A program made the translations under genes and the position numbers. From contig JBCCWO010000011.1 of assembly GCA_039193455.1 (NCBI GenBank), forward strand, positions 53,773 to 117,772: a stretch of 64,000 nt of DNA, read 5' to 3'. The DNA is from JBCBGF01 sp039193455 (GTDB taxonomy: Bacteria; Pseudomonadota; Alphaproteobacteria; Rhodobacterales; Rhodobacteraceae). Each line of letters begins with the position of its first letter. Position 1 is the first letter of the stretch. Positions 9,090-18,157 of this stretch are shown here, one piece after another. The notes under the pieces are model-generated. The model saw only the letters and a list, made by a program, of their open reading frames with translations, made no database searches and was not told the DNA's origin.

Positions 9090-9569
9090 ATGCCTACGGA
9101 TGAGACACCGCAAACCACCCAGACGGCTGCCACGGATGTCGAGCTTTTGTCGTTCCGCATCGGGGAAAACGAGTACTCGGTGGATATCATGGCCGTCCGC
9201 GAGATTCGCGGCTGGACGCGGGCAACCTCGCTGCCCCACGCCCCGGCCTATGTCCGCGGCGTGATCAACCTGCGGGGTGCGGTTCTGCCCGTTATTGATC
9301 TCGCCCTGCGTCTCGGGCTCGAGGTTGAGGATCCGACTGAGCGCAATGTCATCATCGTCGTCGACGTGGACGGCCGCAACATTGGCCTGCGGGTCGATGC
9401 CGTTTCTGACATTTTGTCCTTCCCGATCTCACAGCTGCAAGACCCGCCGGATATGACCGCGGACCGTGGTCATGCCTTCGTGCGCGCCCTGACCATCGTC
9501 GAAGGCCGGATGATCCGCATTCTGGATCTGAGCGCCGTCGTCCCCAGCGCCGAGGATATCGCCGCTTGA
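9090..9569 (+). CDS. cheW: Chemotaxis coupling protein CheW
   Basis: 159-residue CheW that links receptors to CheA. It shows the family pattern LLSFRIGENEYSVDIMAVREIRGW, then the hallmark YVRGVINLRGAVLPVIDLALRLGL, and a C-terminal conserved ILDLSAVV. The start ATG 9090 follows AAAGGAACAGC, a good ribosome binding site. Its stop overlaps the cheR TTG start by 4 bp. Confidence 0.95.
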   Translation: MPTDETPQTTQTAATDVELLSFRIGENEYSVDIMAVREIRGWTRATSLPHAPAYVRGVINLRGAVLPVIDLALRLGLEVEDPTERNVIIVVDVDGRNIGLRVDAVSDILSFPISQLQDPPDMTADRGHAFVRALTIVEGRMIRILDLSAVVPSAEDIAA

Positions 9570-10429
9570 CCAATGCCGCCCCCAACCAGAACGCGCCGGT
9601 TCAGCTGAGCGCGGAAGGATTTGCCCGTGTGGCGGCCCTGGCGGAGCGTGAGGCCGGACTCACGATTCCCGAAACCAAGGCCGCAATGGTCCAATCGCGG
9701 TTGTCGCGCCGCCTGCGGGCAACCGGGCATGCGGACTTTGCGGCCTATCTCACGCATGTCGAGGGCAAGGATGGCGCGACCGAACGCGACCACATGATTT
9801 CAGCCCTGACGACCAATGTTTCGCACTTTTTTCGCGAAGAGCATCACTTTGAAACGCTGCGCGAAAAGGTCCTGCCCCCGCTTATCGAACGCTTGCGCTC
9901 GGGCGGTCGCGTCCGCATCTGGTCGGCGGGCTGTTCAAGCGGCCAGGAACCCTATTCGATTGCGATCTCTGTGCTTGAGGTTCTGCCGGATGCCGCTCGC
10001 CACGATATCAAGATCCTGGCCACCGATATCGACCGGGCAATACTGTCCAAGGCCCGTGCGGGCAGCTATGACGCCCGCCAGATCAGCGGCATCAGCGCGG
10101 ACCGGCAGCGCGCCCATTTTGAGACCGGTGCAGGCCCAGACGACTGGCGGGTCAACCAGGCGCTGCGCGATCTGATCAGCTTTCGCCAGCTCAATCTGAT
10201 CGATCCCTGGCCCATGCGCGGGCGGTTCGACGCGATCTTCTGCCGCAACGTGGTGATCTACTTCAGCCCCGCCACGCAAAGCGGGCTTTGGCCGCGCTTT
10301 GCCGCGGCGCTGCAGCCGGACGGCTGGTTCTTCCTCGGCCATTCAGAGCGTGTGCAGGACGATGGCGCCGGCCTCTTTCGCCCCGACGGCGTGACCACTT
10401 ACCGACGTGTTGCAGCTGCAGCCGCTTAG
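9566..10429 (+). CDS. cheR: Chemotaxis methyltransferase CheR
   Basis: 287-residue S-adenosylmethionine-dependent glutamate O-methyltransferase acting on chemoreceptors. The N-terminal helical domain (about 10-80) is followed by the Rossmann domain with SAM motif IWSAGCSSGQEPYSIAI, DIDRAILSKARAG and FDAIFCRNVVIYF. The start is TTG at 9566, overlapping the cheW stop (TTGA); no nearby ATG is in frame. It acts opposite CheB, which is encoded in the facing operon. Confidence 0.94.
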   Translation: MTNAAPNQNAPVQLSAEGFARVAALAEREAGLTIPETKAAMVQSRLSRRLRATGHADFAAYLTHVEGKDGATERDHMISALTTNVSHFFREEHHFETLREKVLPPLIERLRSGGRVRIWSAGCSSGQEPYSIAISVLEVLPDAARHDIKILATDIDRAILSKARAGSYDARQISGISADRQRAHFETGAGPDDWRVNQALRDLISFRQLNLIDPWPMRGRFDAIFCRNVVIYFSPATQSGLWPRFAAALQPDGWFFLGHSERVQDDGAGLFRPDGVTTYRRVAAAAA

Positions 10430-10443
10430 CCAAAGGAAAATCC

Positions 10444-10830
10444 ATGGCCCTCCGTGACCAACTGCGAATCCTGGTCGTCGATGACATGTCGACAAGCCGC
10501 GGCCTGATAACCCAGGCGCTGGAAAGCCTCGGCATCCGGAACATCTCGGCGGCCGCGGATGGCGCCAGCGCGCTGCAAAGCATCGCCCGCGTCCCGGTGC
10601 ACCTCGTCATCTCGGATTTCAACATGCCGGGGATGGACGGGCTCACGCTGCTCCAGCATTTGCGGCAGAACGCGCCCACCAAGGGCGTCGGCTTTTTGCT
10701 CATCACCGGGCGCGCCGACCGCGAGATCCTCGAACGCGGTCAAAAGCTCGGGATGAACAACTATCTCAAGAAACCCTTCGAGGCGGCCGACCTGAAATCG
10801 GCCATCGAAGCCATCGTCGGGCGGCTGTGA
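10444..10830 (+). CDS. cheY: Second CheY-type response regulator
   Basis: 128-residue receiver-only protein with acidic residues D13/D14 (LVVDDMSTSRGL), phospho-acceptor D58 in ISDFNMPGMDG, conserved threonine in LLITGRADR and lysine in YLKKPFEAADLK. The start ATG 10444 is preceded by AAAGGAAAATCC. It is distinct from the first CheY; in multi-CheY alphaproteobacteria one copy usually binds the motor while another acts as a phosphate sink, and which is which cannot be told here. It overlaps the next small gene by 4 bp (GTGA). Confidence 0.92.
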   Translation: MALRDQLRILVVDDMSTSRGLITQALESLGIRNISAAADGASALQSIARVPVHLVISDFNMPGMDGLTLLQHLRQNAPTKGVGFLLITGRADREILERGQKLGMNNYLKKPFEAADLKSAIEAIVGRL

Positions 10831-11213
10831 CCGTGCCATCTGACGACGCGGTCCAAGCCGACGCAACGATCCCGCTGACCGCGCTTTTGGGCGCGGTTGC
10901 CGAGGAATGTCGCGACGCCGCCTCGGACATGCAGCGACTGCAGCATGTGTTGAGTGAGGTGTCCGGACAGGTCGGGACCACCCCGTCCGCTGCACAGTCC
11001 ATGGCACTGCAGGATCTGGATCGCCTTACCCAGACCCTTGAGGCTTTGGGCAAGGTCACAATCCTCGCCGCAAGTTGCGCACCGACCCAGCGGATCAGGG
11101 CGCAGGACGTCCAGTCAGCCGCCTTGGAAAGTGTCGCGACCCGCCTGGTGGCGCGCGCAGCCGGTCGGGGGGATCACGAAGACCAGCACCGCAACCAAAC
11201 TGTGCTCTTCTAG
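10827..11213 (+). CDS. Small helical protein, possible CheZ-like CheY phosphatase
   Basis: 128-residue mostly helical protein whose GTG start overlaps the upstream cheY stop. It is not a confident family match. LQDLDRLTQ contains D65-x3-Q69, the same spacing as the catalytic Asp/Gln of CheZ (DLTGQ), inside a long amphipathic helix. The protein ends in a short hydrophobic tail with terminal phenylalanine (QTVLF), loosely like the CheY-binding tail of CheZ. Together with its position directly after cheY this suggests a reduced CheZ-like dephosphorylating protein, but it could equally be an unrelated chemotaxis accessory protein. It is the last plus-strand gene; cheD faces it 56 bp away. Confidence 0.6.
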   Translation: MTVPSDDAVQADATIPLTALLGAVAEECRDAASDMQRLQHVLSEVSGQVGTTPSAAQSMALQDLDRLTQTLEALGKVTILAASCAPTQRIRAQDVQSAALESVATRLVARAAGRGDHEDQHRNQTVLF

Positions 11214-11269
11214 GCAAAGATCTCGGCCGCACGGGCGCGAAGGTGGGACCCGTCCCTGCGCCTAAGCGG

Positions 11270-11788
11270 TTACAGCAGTTCGATATCGTTGCCGGTCTCG
11301 ACCGCGATAGCCGGTTCCGGTGCGACATCCGACGCCTTGACGATGCGCTGCTGCGCCTGGCCTGTGGCAGGCCAAAACCGGATCTGCCGCGCCGAGCGGC
11401 CACCGGTGGAATGCGCGACGACCTCGATCCCCTCGTTCTCAAGATAGCCGAGCGCAAAGCCCGCGTTGCGCGCCCCGATATCGCTCAGCCCCGCCAGGAT
11501 CGCCGCCCCGCCAAACACCTTGGCCTTGCAATCGCTTTTTGCGGCGCCCGCCTTCATCAGCGCGTTGATCAGCCGTTCCATCGCGCTCGCCCCAGCGCCC
11601 AGCGCAGAGCTTTGAGCTTCGGGAAGCAGGATGTGGTTCATCCCGCCGATGGATCGGGCGCTGTCCCACAAACAGACCGACACACACGATCCCAGGATGG
11701 TGTTGACCATGTGGTCCGGGCGAAAGCCGATCGCCTGTTCGCCTTGCACGATATAGGTCTTGTGGGGCGCATCGGGCATCAGCGTCAT
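11270..11788 (-). CDS. cheD: Chemoreceptor glutamine deamidase CheD
   Basis: 172-residue CheD, which deamidates receptor glutamines. It contains the catalytic cysteine region ILGSCVSVCLWD followed by histidine in GGMNHILLPEA and threonine in AHSTGGRSARQ. The ATG at 11786-11788 overlaps the cheB stop (ATGA), giving the standard N-terminus MTLMPDAPHKTYIVQGE; a longer frame upstream is inside cheB. It is the last gene of a minus-strand receptor-cheB-cheD operon that converges on the plus-strand che genes. Confidence 0.93.
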   Translation of the reverse strand: MTLMPDAPHKTYIVQGEQAIGFRPDHMVNTILGSCVSVCLWDSARSIGGMNHILLPEAQSSALGAGASAMERLINALMKAGAAKSDCKAKVFGGAAILAGLSDIGARNAGFALGYLENEGIEVVAHSTGGRSARQIRFWPATGQAQQRIVKASDVAPEPAIAVETGNDIELL

Positions 11789-12846
11789 GCGCGCCGCCGC
11801 ACCGCTGCGTTGGTCAGGCGCAGGATGGCCGGCCCGATGGCGTCCAGGGGGCAAATCTCGTCATAGGCGCCGGCGTCGCGGACCGCGCGCGGCATGCCGT
11901 CGACCACCGCGGTTGCGCCGTCCTGCACGATCGAGAGCGCCCCTGCCTTATGCAGTGCGCTCGCACCGTCCGCGCCGTCGCGGCCCATGCCGGTCAACAC
12001 GACCGCGAGACAGCGATGGGCCTGCGGGACGGCCGATGTGAAGAGCATATCGACGGATGGCACGTCAAGCTGGGTGCCGTCGTCCGACGGTAGCGCCACG
12101 CTTGCCGGATCCGCCCCACGCCCGCACAGCGTCACATGCCGGTCGCCACCAGGCGCCAGCAGGACCTGCCCCGGGGCGAGGGTGGCATCCGGGGTCGCCA
12201 GCTTCACGCATGGCGCCACGCTCGCATCCAGACGATTGGCAAAGCTCTGCAAGAACGCGGCGGGCATGTGCTGCGCCACAATGGTGGGCGGTGCGTCGGC
12301 GGGGTAATGGGCGAAGACCCGCTCCAGCGCATCGACCCCGCCCGTTGAGCTGCCAATCAGCACAAGACGCCCGTTCCAACGGTAGGGCTCCGACGACGGC
12401 GCCGCGGCGGCGGGCGCGGGCTCGGCCAGCACCCGCACCTTGGCGCCCGCGGCATTGTAGAGCGCATCCAGCAGCCGCGTTCGGCTGCGCACATCGGCTT
12501 GCAGGCGCGCGGCGTCGACGCAATCGACCGCGCCCAGCGACAAGGCACGCACCGCGTCCTCGCTGCGGTCGCGGGTGCGGGTCGAGACCATGACGACCGG
12601 CATCGGGCGCAGGCGCATCAGATGCTCCAGAAACACCAGCCCGTTCATACGCGGCATCTCGACATCCAGCGTGACCATGTCGGGATTGACCGATTTGATC
12701 ATCGCGCGCGCCTCATAGGGATCGCCCGCCTCGCCGACGACTGTCAGCCGTGGATCGGCCTCTACCGTTGCGCGAAGCAGCGCCCGGATGGTGCGCGAAT
12801 CGTCGATTATCCCCACTGTGCGCGGGGCAGGAGCGGTATCAGTCAT
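11785..12846 (-). CDS. cheB: Chemotaxis protein-glutamate methylesterase CheB
   Basis: 353-residue CheB. The receiver domain (about 8-125) has the acidic pair in GIIDDSRTIRALL and the phospho-acceptor in VTLDVEMPRMNG. The C-terminal esterase domain has nucleophile serine in LIGSSTGGVDAL, histidine in AQHMPAAFLQSF and aspartate in LTGMGRDGADG. It removes methyl groups added by CheR and probably responds to CheA. The conserved lysine position of the receiver is not clearly present (the region reads LGAVDCVDAAR). It overlaps the upstream receptor-like gene by 4 bp and cheD by 4 bp. Confidence 0.95.
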   Translation of the reverse strand: MTDTAPAPRTVGIIDDSRTIRALLRATVEADPRLTVVGEAGDPYEARAMIKSVNPDMVTLDVEMPRMNGLVFLEHLMRLRPMPVVMVSTRTRDRSEDAVRALSLGAVDCVDAARLQADVRSRTRLLDALYNAAGAKVRVLAEPAPAAAAPSSEPYRWNGRLVLIGSSTGGVDALERVFAHYPADAPPTIVAQHMPAAFLQSFANRLDASVAPCVKLATPDATLAPGQVLLAPGGDRHVTLCGRGADPASVALPSDDGTQLDVPSVDMLFTSAVPQAHRCLAVVLTGMGRDGADGASALHKAGALSIVQDGATAVVDGMPRAVRDAGAYDEICPLDAIGPAILRLTNAAVRRRA

Positions 12847-14834
12847 GAGATTTCCTTGGACCGCGGCACTTCGGCCTCAACCGGGGCGGCGGCGGATGCG
12901 GATACGGCGGGCAAATCGCTCAACGCGATCAAAACAAAGCGCTGCGCGCGCCCGCGATCATTGTCGACGCGACACAGGATGACGGGCAATGCGCTCGCGC
13001 GTGCGGGGCACAGTTGCAGCCGGACGTGCCGCCCCGCCCCCTCAAGCGTGCGCGACCAGCATTTTGCGTCCTTGCACGCGTTCTGCGGGAAAAGCGTGTT
13101 CCAGTGGTGGCCGTTCAGCAGTTGCGGCGGCAAACCTGTCCAACGCCGAAACGGCGGGTTCGTCGCGATCAGGCGGCCATCGGGGGAAAAACTGGCCACC
13201 GGCAACGCGGTATCGATCGCCCCCAGTACCGCGCTCGACAGACGGCGTTGCGTGACATCGGCCCATTCGACGACGTACCCCAAAAGCTGACCGTCCGGCC
13301 CGTCGCGCACAGGTTCCATCGCGAGGGTCAGATAGGAATTGCCAAGCCGCATCTCGGCCGCGCGGTGGCCCTGCCCGGCCTCTTTGCGCAGCCGTTCGGC
13401 GCCGGGAAAAAGCGCGGCCAGATTCCGGCCCGGCAACGCATCGGGCCGAAAATCCCAGACGTTGCGGCCCAGCGAAATCCGGTGCTCCGACATCAATTCC
13501 ACCAGGCTTTCATTCACATAGATGATCGTGAGTTCGCGATCGACCAGCATCAGGGCCGCCGAGGTGGCCTCAAACGCGGCGCTCTTGAACGTATGTTCGC
13601 GGTCATTTGCTTCGGCAGCCAGCAGCGCAGCCCGAAACGAATCAAGCTCCCGCGCGATCCCGCCGATCTCATCCGCGCGGCGGCGGCCCGGAATGTCCAT
13701 CTCATACTCACGGCGCGCGACCCGACCCATCGCGTTTCCGACCGCGGTCAGCGGGGTGCTGATGGACCGCGCAAGCAGCAGCCCGACCAGACACACGAAC
13801 CCCAGCACCGCCACCCCATCGCGAAGGGTCTCGCGCCGCAAGACCTCGGCTGGGGCGAGGATCGCACTGCGCTTTTGGCGCGCAATCACCGCATAGTACG
13901 AGCCATTCAGGCGGACCGGCGCAAAGGCGGCCACATAGGGTTCTTCCGTTGCGTTGGCGAGCATGGCGGAGCCACCGTCCCGCACGAGCTGTAGCTTCAG
14001 GTCGACGCTATCGGCCCAATCCGCTTCCGGGATGCCGGGCCCGGCGCGGGGCAGCGCATCGCTGCCCAGAAATGCCACGGCACCTGTCTCTCCTAACCCG
14101 TCGGGCCGGTTGACGATGGTATCGAGCGCCTTGGCCGGCAGGCTGATGATCAGGACACCTTCCAAAACACCGGTATTTGTGCGCACCGGGATGGCAAAAA
14201 ACGCCGTCGGCGCCCCGCCGTGCGCGGCATAGGGCAGAAAATCCGTCATTGTCACTTTGGCGTCATCCGTGCTCGCCGCAGCCTTGGCAAAGGCGGTCCC
14301 AACCGGCGTGCCCTGGGCATTCTCGGAACGCAGGTCTGCGCCGAAGGTACTGAATTTTCTGACAGAATAGACGACGCGCCCATCGGGTGAGACGATGTAG
14401 AGATCGTCATAAGCGCGCGAGGCTGCGTGGCTGGCAAAAAATTCATGAAAATAGCGGTGCACCCCGGCATAGGCCGTCCCGGTCCCGGCATCGACCAGCT
14501 TCTCGCGTTCACCCGCAGGATGTGGACTGTCGTCGACAAAGGCGCGCTGGATCGCCCCGCGATCCGCATCCGACGTGGAGTGCCAGCTGCGGACAAAGGC
14601 GCGGGTCGCCTCCAGGATGACCGGGTTGTTCGCCTTTGCGCGCATATCGGCGCTGACCGATGCCATGACCGAACGCACCTCGGCCGCGCGGCTGGTGGCG
14701 ACGGCCATCAGCCGGTACTGGCCCGCCTCAAAGATTGTGTTGCGGGCGTTCGTCGTGCTGATCAGCTCAGCCAAGTAAAGCGCGCTCACGGCGATGACCG
14801 CCATGATCAAAGGCAGCTTGAGCCCAATCTTCAT
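12843..14834 (-). CDS. Cache-HAMP-PAS-PAS receptor-like membrane protein without MCP signalling domain
   Basis: 663-residue membrane sensor. A first transmembrane helix (about 7-24, LKLPLIMAVIAVSALYLAEL) is followed by a roughly 320-residue periplasmic region with dCache features (DDLYIVSPDGRVVYSV). A second transmembrane helix (about 350-370), a HAMP domain (ISTPLTAVGNAMGRVARREY) and two PAS domains complete it. The receptor hairpin with its conserved glutamate-flanked tip, expected in a methyl-accepting protein, is absent: the protein ends a few dozen residues after the second PAS, and its stop overlaps the cheB start. No kinase, GGDEF or EAL domain replaces it. ATG 14834 is preferred because an upstream frame adds only 20 unlikely residues. 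It is probably a sensory input for this cluster by an unknown route. Confidence 0.8.
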   Translation of the reverse strand: MKIGLKLPLIMAVIAVSALYLAELISTTNARNTIFEAGQYRLMAVATSRAAEVRSVMASVSADMRAKANNPVILEATRAFVRSWHSTSDADRGAIQRAFVDDSPHPAGEREKLVDAGTGTAYAGVHRYFHEFFASHAASRAYDDLYIVSPDGRVVYSVRKFSTFGADLRSENAQGTPVGTAFAKAAASTDDAKVTMTDFLPYAAHGGAPTAFFAIPVRTNTGVLEGVLIISLPAKALDTIVNRPDGLGETGAVAFLGSDALPRAGPGIPEADWADSVDLKLQLVRDGGSAMLANATEEPYVAAFAPVRLNGSYYAVIARQKRSAILAPAEVLRRETLRDGVAVLGFVCLVGLLLARSISTPLTAVGNAMGRVARREYEMDIPGRRRADEIGGIARELDSFRAALLAAEANDREHTFKSAAFEATSAALMLVDRELTIIYVNESLVELMSEHRISLGRNVWDFRPDALPGRNLAALFPGAERLRKEAGQGHRAAEMRLGNSYLTLAMEPVRDGPDGQLLGYVVEWADVTQRRLSSAVLGAIDTALPVASFSPDGRLIATNPPFRRWTGLPPQLLNGHHWNTLFPQNACKDAKCWSRTLEGAGRHVRLQLCPARASALPVILCRVDNDRGRAQRFVLIALSDLPAVSASAAAPVEAEVPRSKEIS

Positions 14835-14937
14835 TCCAAAACGCACGCAAGAACCCCCGGCGGTTCGGCAAAAAGCGCCGTTGCACCGCCACACTGGGCA
14901 AGAGCTGTGAAAAAAGGGTTAGCCGGGGCAGTCTTGC

Positions 14938-16263
14938 CTAGGCAGGGGCGATCGCCTCGGCCCGGCGCAGAAAGGCGCTGTTCACCGGGCTGTGGGGCCG
15001 CAGCGCGCGCCGTTCATGCGCCAGCGCCTGGGCAACGCCGGACAGCCCACCGCGGATCGCCGCTTCGGTCAGGGTCCAGTCGATGACATCCCGCTGCGCA
15101 TGGCTGCCCCCGAACCGTCCTACGATCTTGCGCGCGGGCATCAGCGCGGCGACCGCGCCGTCATAGTCCGCCCGCCAGAACGCATCAAACCCCTCGATCA
15201 AGGCAATCCCCGTCTCGCGCGCCCACAGACCAGCCTCGCCAAGACCATCGCGGCGCAGGGCACCCAGCGTATCGGCCAGCGCATCACGCCGTCCCGCCGC
15301 GATCCAGGCCATCGCCGCATGCCAGTCGTTAAAGGCATAGCCGGTCGAGGGCAGGTGCGGCGCCCACAGGTCGGCCAGATGTGTCCACCGCGCGCCCGGC
15401 TCCACACCGCTCAGCGTCAGCCGCCACAAAAGCGCCGAGGCATCGAGCAGGTTCAGCGCAAGCCTCCCCTGATCCACGATCTCGGCATCATAGACCGCAA
15501 GTGCCGCGTCCGGATCGTCGGTCTCAAGGTAGCATAGCGCCTTGTGCCACCAGTTGTGCACTTTGAAAAAGCTCGCCTCAGCCGCCCAGTAAGGCGCGCG
15601 CTCGTCCATCCAGACGATCCCCTCGGCGGCGCGCCCCTCCATCTCTAGCACATGGGCCACGGCATGGTGGGCCCAGCTATCGCGCGGATCCGTCTCGACG
15701 GCCTCGCGGCCCAGCGCCTCGGCGCGGGCATAGTCGCCCGCCTCTTCCAGCCCAAACGCATACATTCCTAGCACCACCGAATGCCCAGGCACCTCTGGCG
15801 TCCATTCGGGCAAGGCGCGGGCCACGCGGTCCCTGAGATCACGGGCATCGGCACGGAAGAAATCAATGTTGTGCCCCGATTGCAGGGCCACGATGTCACG
15901 CGGCCATTCCATCAGGTGAACGTCCAGCAGCTGGGCCGCCTGCGTCCAGTTTCCCGCCAAGAGTGCCTCCAGCGCCGCGACATGTCCGGCCTCGCGCGCA
16001 TCCATCGGGCACGCCTTTGCGGCCTCAAGGCTCATCCGCGCCGCCTCGGTCGCCGCCGTCTCGGTCGTCAGCGCAAACAGATGCGCCTTCAACAAATGCG
16101 CCATGGCGAAATCGGGCGCCTCGCGCAGCGCCGCATCAAGCTCGCCAATCGGATCGCCCAGAAAGAAATTGAACGCCTCGGTCGCAGCGCAAAAATGCGC
16201 CGCCGCCGCCGGGGTTGCCCCGCTCAGCCGATGCCCTTGCAGATCTTGCGCCGCCTGCGCCAC
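14938..16263 (-). CDS. TPR-repeat protein (TTC38-like)
   Basis: 441-residue soluble helical protein with tetratricopeptide-like repeats, for example GDYARAEALGREAVETDPRD, and an AHHAVAHVLEMEGR stretch that resembles the TTC38 family of unknown function. The start is a GTG at 16261-16263 because AGGAGG lies 8 bp upstream, a near-perfect ribosome binding site, although the frame stays open further upstream with implausible cysteine-rich sequence. It is probably a single-gene unit, divergent from the glycosyltransferase. No enzyme motif is visible. Confidence 0.75.
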   Translation of the reverse strand: MAQAAQDLQGHRLSGATPAAAAHFCAATEAFNFFLGDPIGELDAALREAPDFAMAHLLKAHLFALTTETAATEAARMSLEAAKACPMDAREAGHVAALEALLAGNWTQAAQLLDVHLMEWPRDIVALQSGHNIDFFRADARDLRDRVARALPEWTPEVPGHSVVLGMYAFGLEEAGDYARAEALGREAVETDPRDSWAHHAVAHVLEMEGRAAEGIVWMDERAPYWAAEASFFKVHNWWHKALCYLETDDPDAALAVYDAEIVDQGRLALNLLDASALLWRLTLSGVEPGARWTHLADLWAPHLPSTGYAFNDWHAAMAWIAAGRRDALADTLGALRRDGLGEAGLWARETGIALIEGFDAFWRADYDGAVAALMPARKIVGRFGGSHAQRDVIDWTLTEAAIRGGLSGVAQALAHERRALRPHSPVNSAFLRRAEAIAPA

Positions 16264-16392
16264 GAAACCACCTCCTTCGCTACAGACATCGTGGCGCAAA
16301 AGGGCGGATCGCGCCAGATCGGACAGATTGGTTTTGCCATTTCTCCGGCACACGGATAGGCACAAGCCGTTGGGGCAGCCAAGGCGCAGATC

Positions 16393-17985
16393 GTGCACCA
16401 GGCAGAGACACAGGCGGCAGGCGACGCGCGGGCGGGCACGGTGCCCCCGACCCTCTGGGTGGCCGCGGCCTGTCTCTATGTCGGGCTGGTCGCTGCCAAG
16501 GTTTACCTCGGCGCGCGGCTCGATCTCTTCGGCGATGGGGCGTTTTACTGGTTGGAAAGCCGCCACCCCGCCATCTCATACAGCGATGTGCCGTTTCTCG
16601 CCCCGCTGATGGTCGGGCTGGGCACCGCGTTGCTGGGTGACACGGTCCTTGGCGCGCGCAGCCTCTTCATCGTCGTCGGCAGCACACTGCCCTTCGCGCT
16701 CTACTGGATGGCCCGGCCGCTCGTCGGCCATCGCGACGCGGTCATCGCGGCGATCTTCAGCCTGCTGATCCCGGTCCCCGGAACGCTGGGCTTGCTGGTC
16801 ATCCCCGACGTCCCGCTGCTGATCCTGTCTGTCCTCACCCTTGGCGCGCTCGAACGTGCCACACGGACGGGGATGTTAAGCTGGTGGGTTCTCACGGGGA
16901 TCTTTGCAGCCTGTGCTTTCAACGCACATTACCGTTTTGTTTTCTTTGCGTTGGCGGCGTTTCTTTACCTCATCCTGACGCCCGGGGGCCGGGCGCAATG
17001 GCGCCACCGCGGCCTCTACATCGCCACGGCCATCGCCGCCCTCGGCCTGGTCCCCGTGCTCTGGTTCAACCTCTCGAACCGGCTGGCGGGCGTGGCGTTT
17101 CATTTCGTCGGGCGGCACCCCTGGCAATTCGATCCCGAGGGGCTGGTTTACCTCCTCACACAGCTCGTCTGGGTGACGCCGCTGATCTTTCTGACCGTTG
17201 CCGTCACGCTGTGGCACCTCATCCAACAAGCCCGAAGCGGCGACGACCGGTCCGCGCTGATGGTGGCCTTTCCGGTGGCCTACCTCGTGCCCTTCGTCGT
17301 GCTCAGCCCCTGGGCCGTTGGCGGCAACAGCACGACAGCGCATTGGTCGCTCTTTGCGTATATGCCGCTCTTGGTCTACGTCGCCCCGACCCTGCGACAG
17401 CTGTCCCAACGCTTTGGGCGGTGGACTTGGCTGGTGCCAGCCTCCGGCGCCATGTTTATGGCGCTGACCGTGGCCAGCGTGACCCTCACTGCCCACTATC
17501 CAACGATTTCCGAGACCGCGCGGCGGTTTGCGACAGACAAGATGTCGGGCTGGCCGGATGTCGGCGCTGCGATGGAGGCGCGATTGGCCGCCCATCCCGA
17601 ACTCGCCGAAGGCTTGGTCGTCGCCGACAACTACTATCTTGCGACTCAGCTTGCGCATACCACCAAACGCACATCGGGCCTCTACAACCTCGACAACCAC
17701 AAGATCTATCGCCACGGCCGCGCGGTCCAACGTGCGATCTGGGGGTTCGGCGAACGGGGACTGCGCACCGATCATGTGGGCAAGCAGGCGTTGGTTGTTT
17801 TCGAGATTGCCGGTGCGCGCCCGGCACGGTTCTGCCGCGTCTTCGAAACGCTGACCCCCATCGACACCTTCGAGCTCTTCGAAGGCGAGCGTCGCTATCG
17901 CTTCTTCATCGGCGGCCCCATCCGCCCGATGGACGCCCCCAAGCCGAGCGGCGATTGCGTTCAAGAGGGTCCAGCCACGGGATAA
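16393..17985 (+). CDS. GT39/ArnT-family polytopic glycosyltransferase
   Basis: 530-residue integral membrane protein of the PMT/ArnT (GT39, GT-C fold) type. The first periplasmic loop has the acidic motif LFGDGAFYWLESRHP expected after the first membrane helix, and about ten further hydrophobic helices follow. A soluble C-terminal domain begins around residue 380. Such enzymes transfer a sugar from a polyprenyl-phosphate donor to lipid A, glycans or proteins on the outer face of the inner membrane; the acceptor here is unknown. GTG 16393 is chosen as the earliest plausible start. No glycan cluster surrounds it. Confidence 0.8.
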   Translation: MHQAETQAAGDARAGTVPPTLWVAAACLYVGLVAAKVYLGARLDLFGDGAFYWLESRHPAISYSDVPFLAPLMVGLGTALLGDTVLGARSLFIVVGSTLPFALYWMARPLVGHRDAVIAAIFSLLIPVPGTLGLLVIPDVPLLILSVLTLGALERATRTGMLSWWVLTGIFAACAFNAHYRFVFFALAAFLYLILTPGGRAQWRHRGLYIATAIAALGLVPVLWFNLSNRLAGVAFHFVGRHPWQFDPEGLVYLLTQLVWVTPLIFLTVAVTLWHLIQQARSGDDRSALMVAFPVAYLVPFVVLSPWAVGGNSTTAHWSLFAYMPLLVYVAPTLRQLSQRFGRWTWLVPASGAMFMALTVASVTLTAHYPTISETARRFATDKMSGWPDVGAAMEARLAAHPELAEGLVVADNYYLATQLAHTTKRTSGLYNLDNHKIYRHGRAVQRAIWGFGERGLRTDHVGKQALVVFEIAGARPARFCRVFETLTPIDTFELFEGERRYRFFIGGPIRPMDAPKPSGDCVQEGPATG

Positions 17986-18157
17986 CCCCCGATTGTTTTC
18001 GGGCCCGATGGCGCTAGCTTTCCGGCCAGCGGATAGACGGGGGAACATCACGCGACACCACACAGCGCCTATGACACCACCCGCATGGCAAACCAGGCCG
18101 GGCCAACCCGGCGACAGCCGCATCGGAAACCATGGCGCGACACTTGGGAGGACGACC

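Noticed and set aside
12843..12860. Frameshift that cuts off an MCP signalling domain
   Set aside because: The region immediately downstream is an intact cheB; no remnant of a receptor hairpin is visible in any frame.
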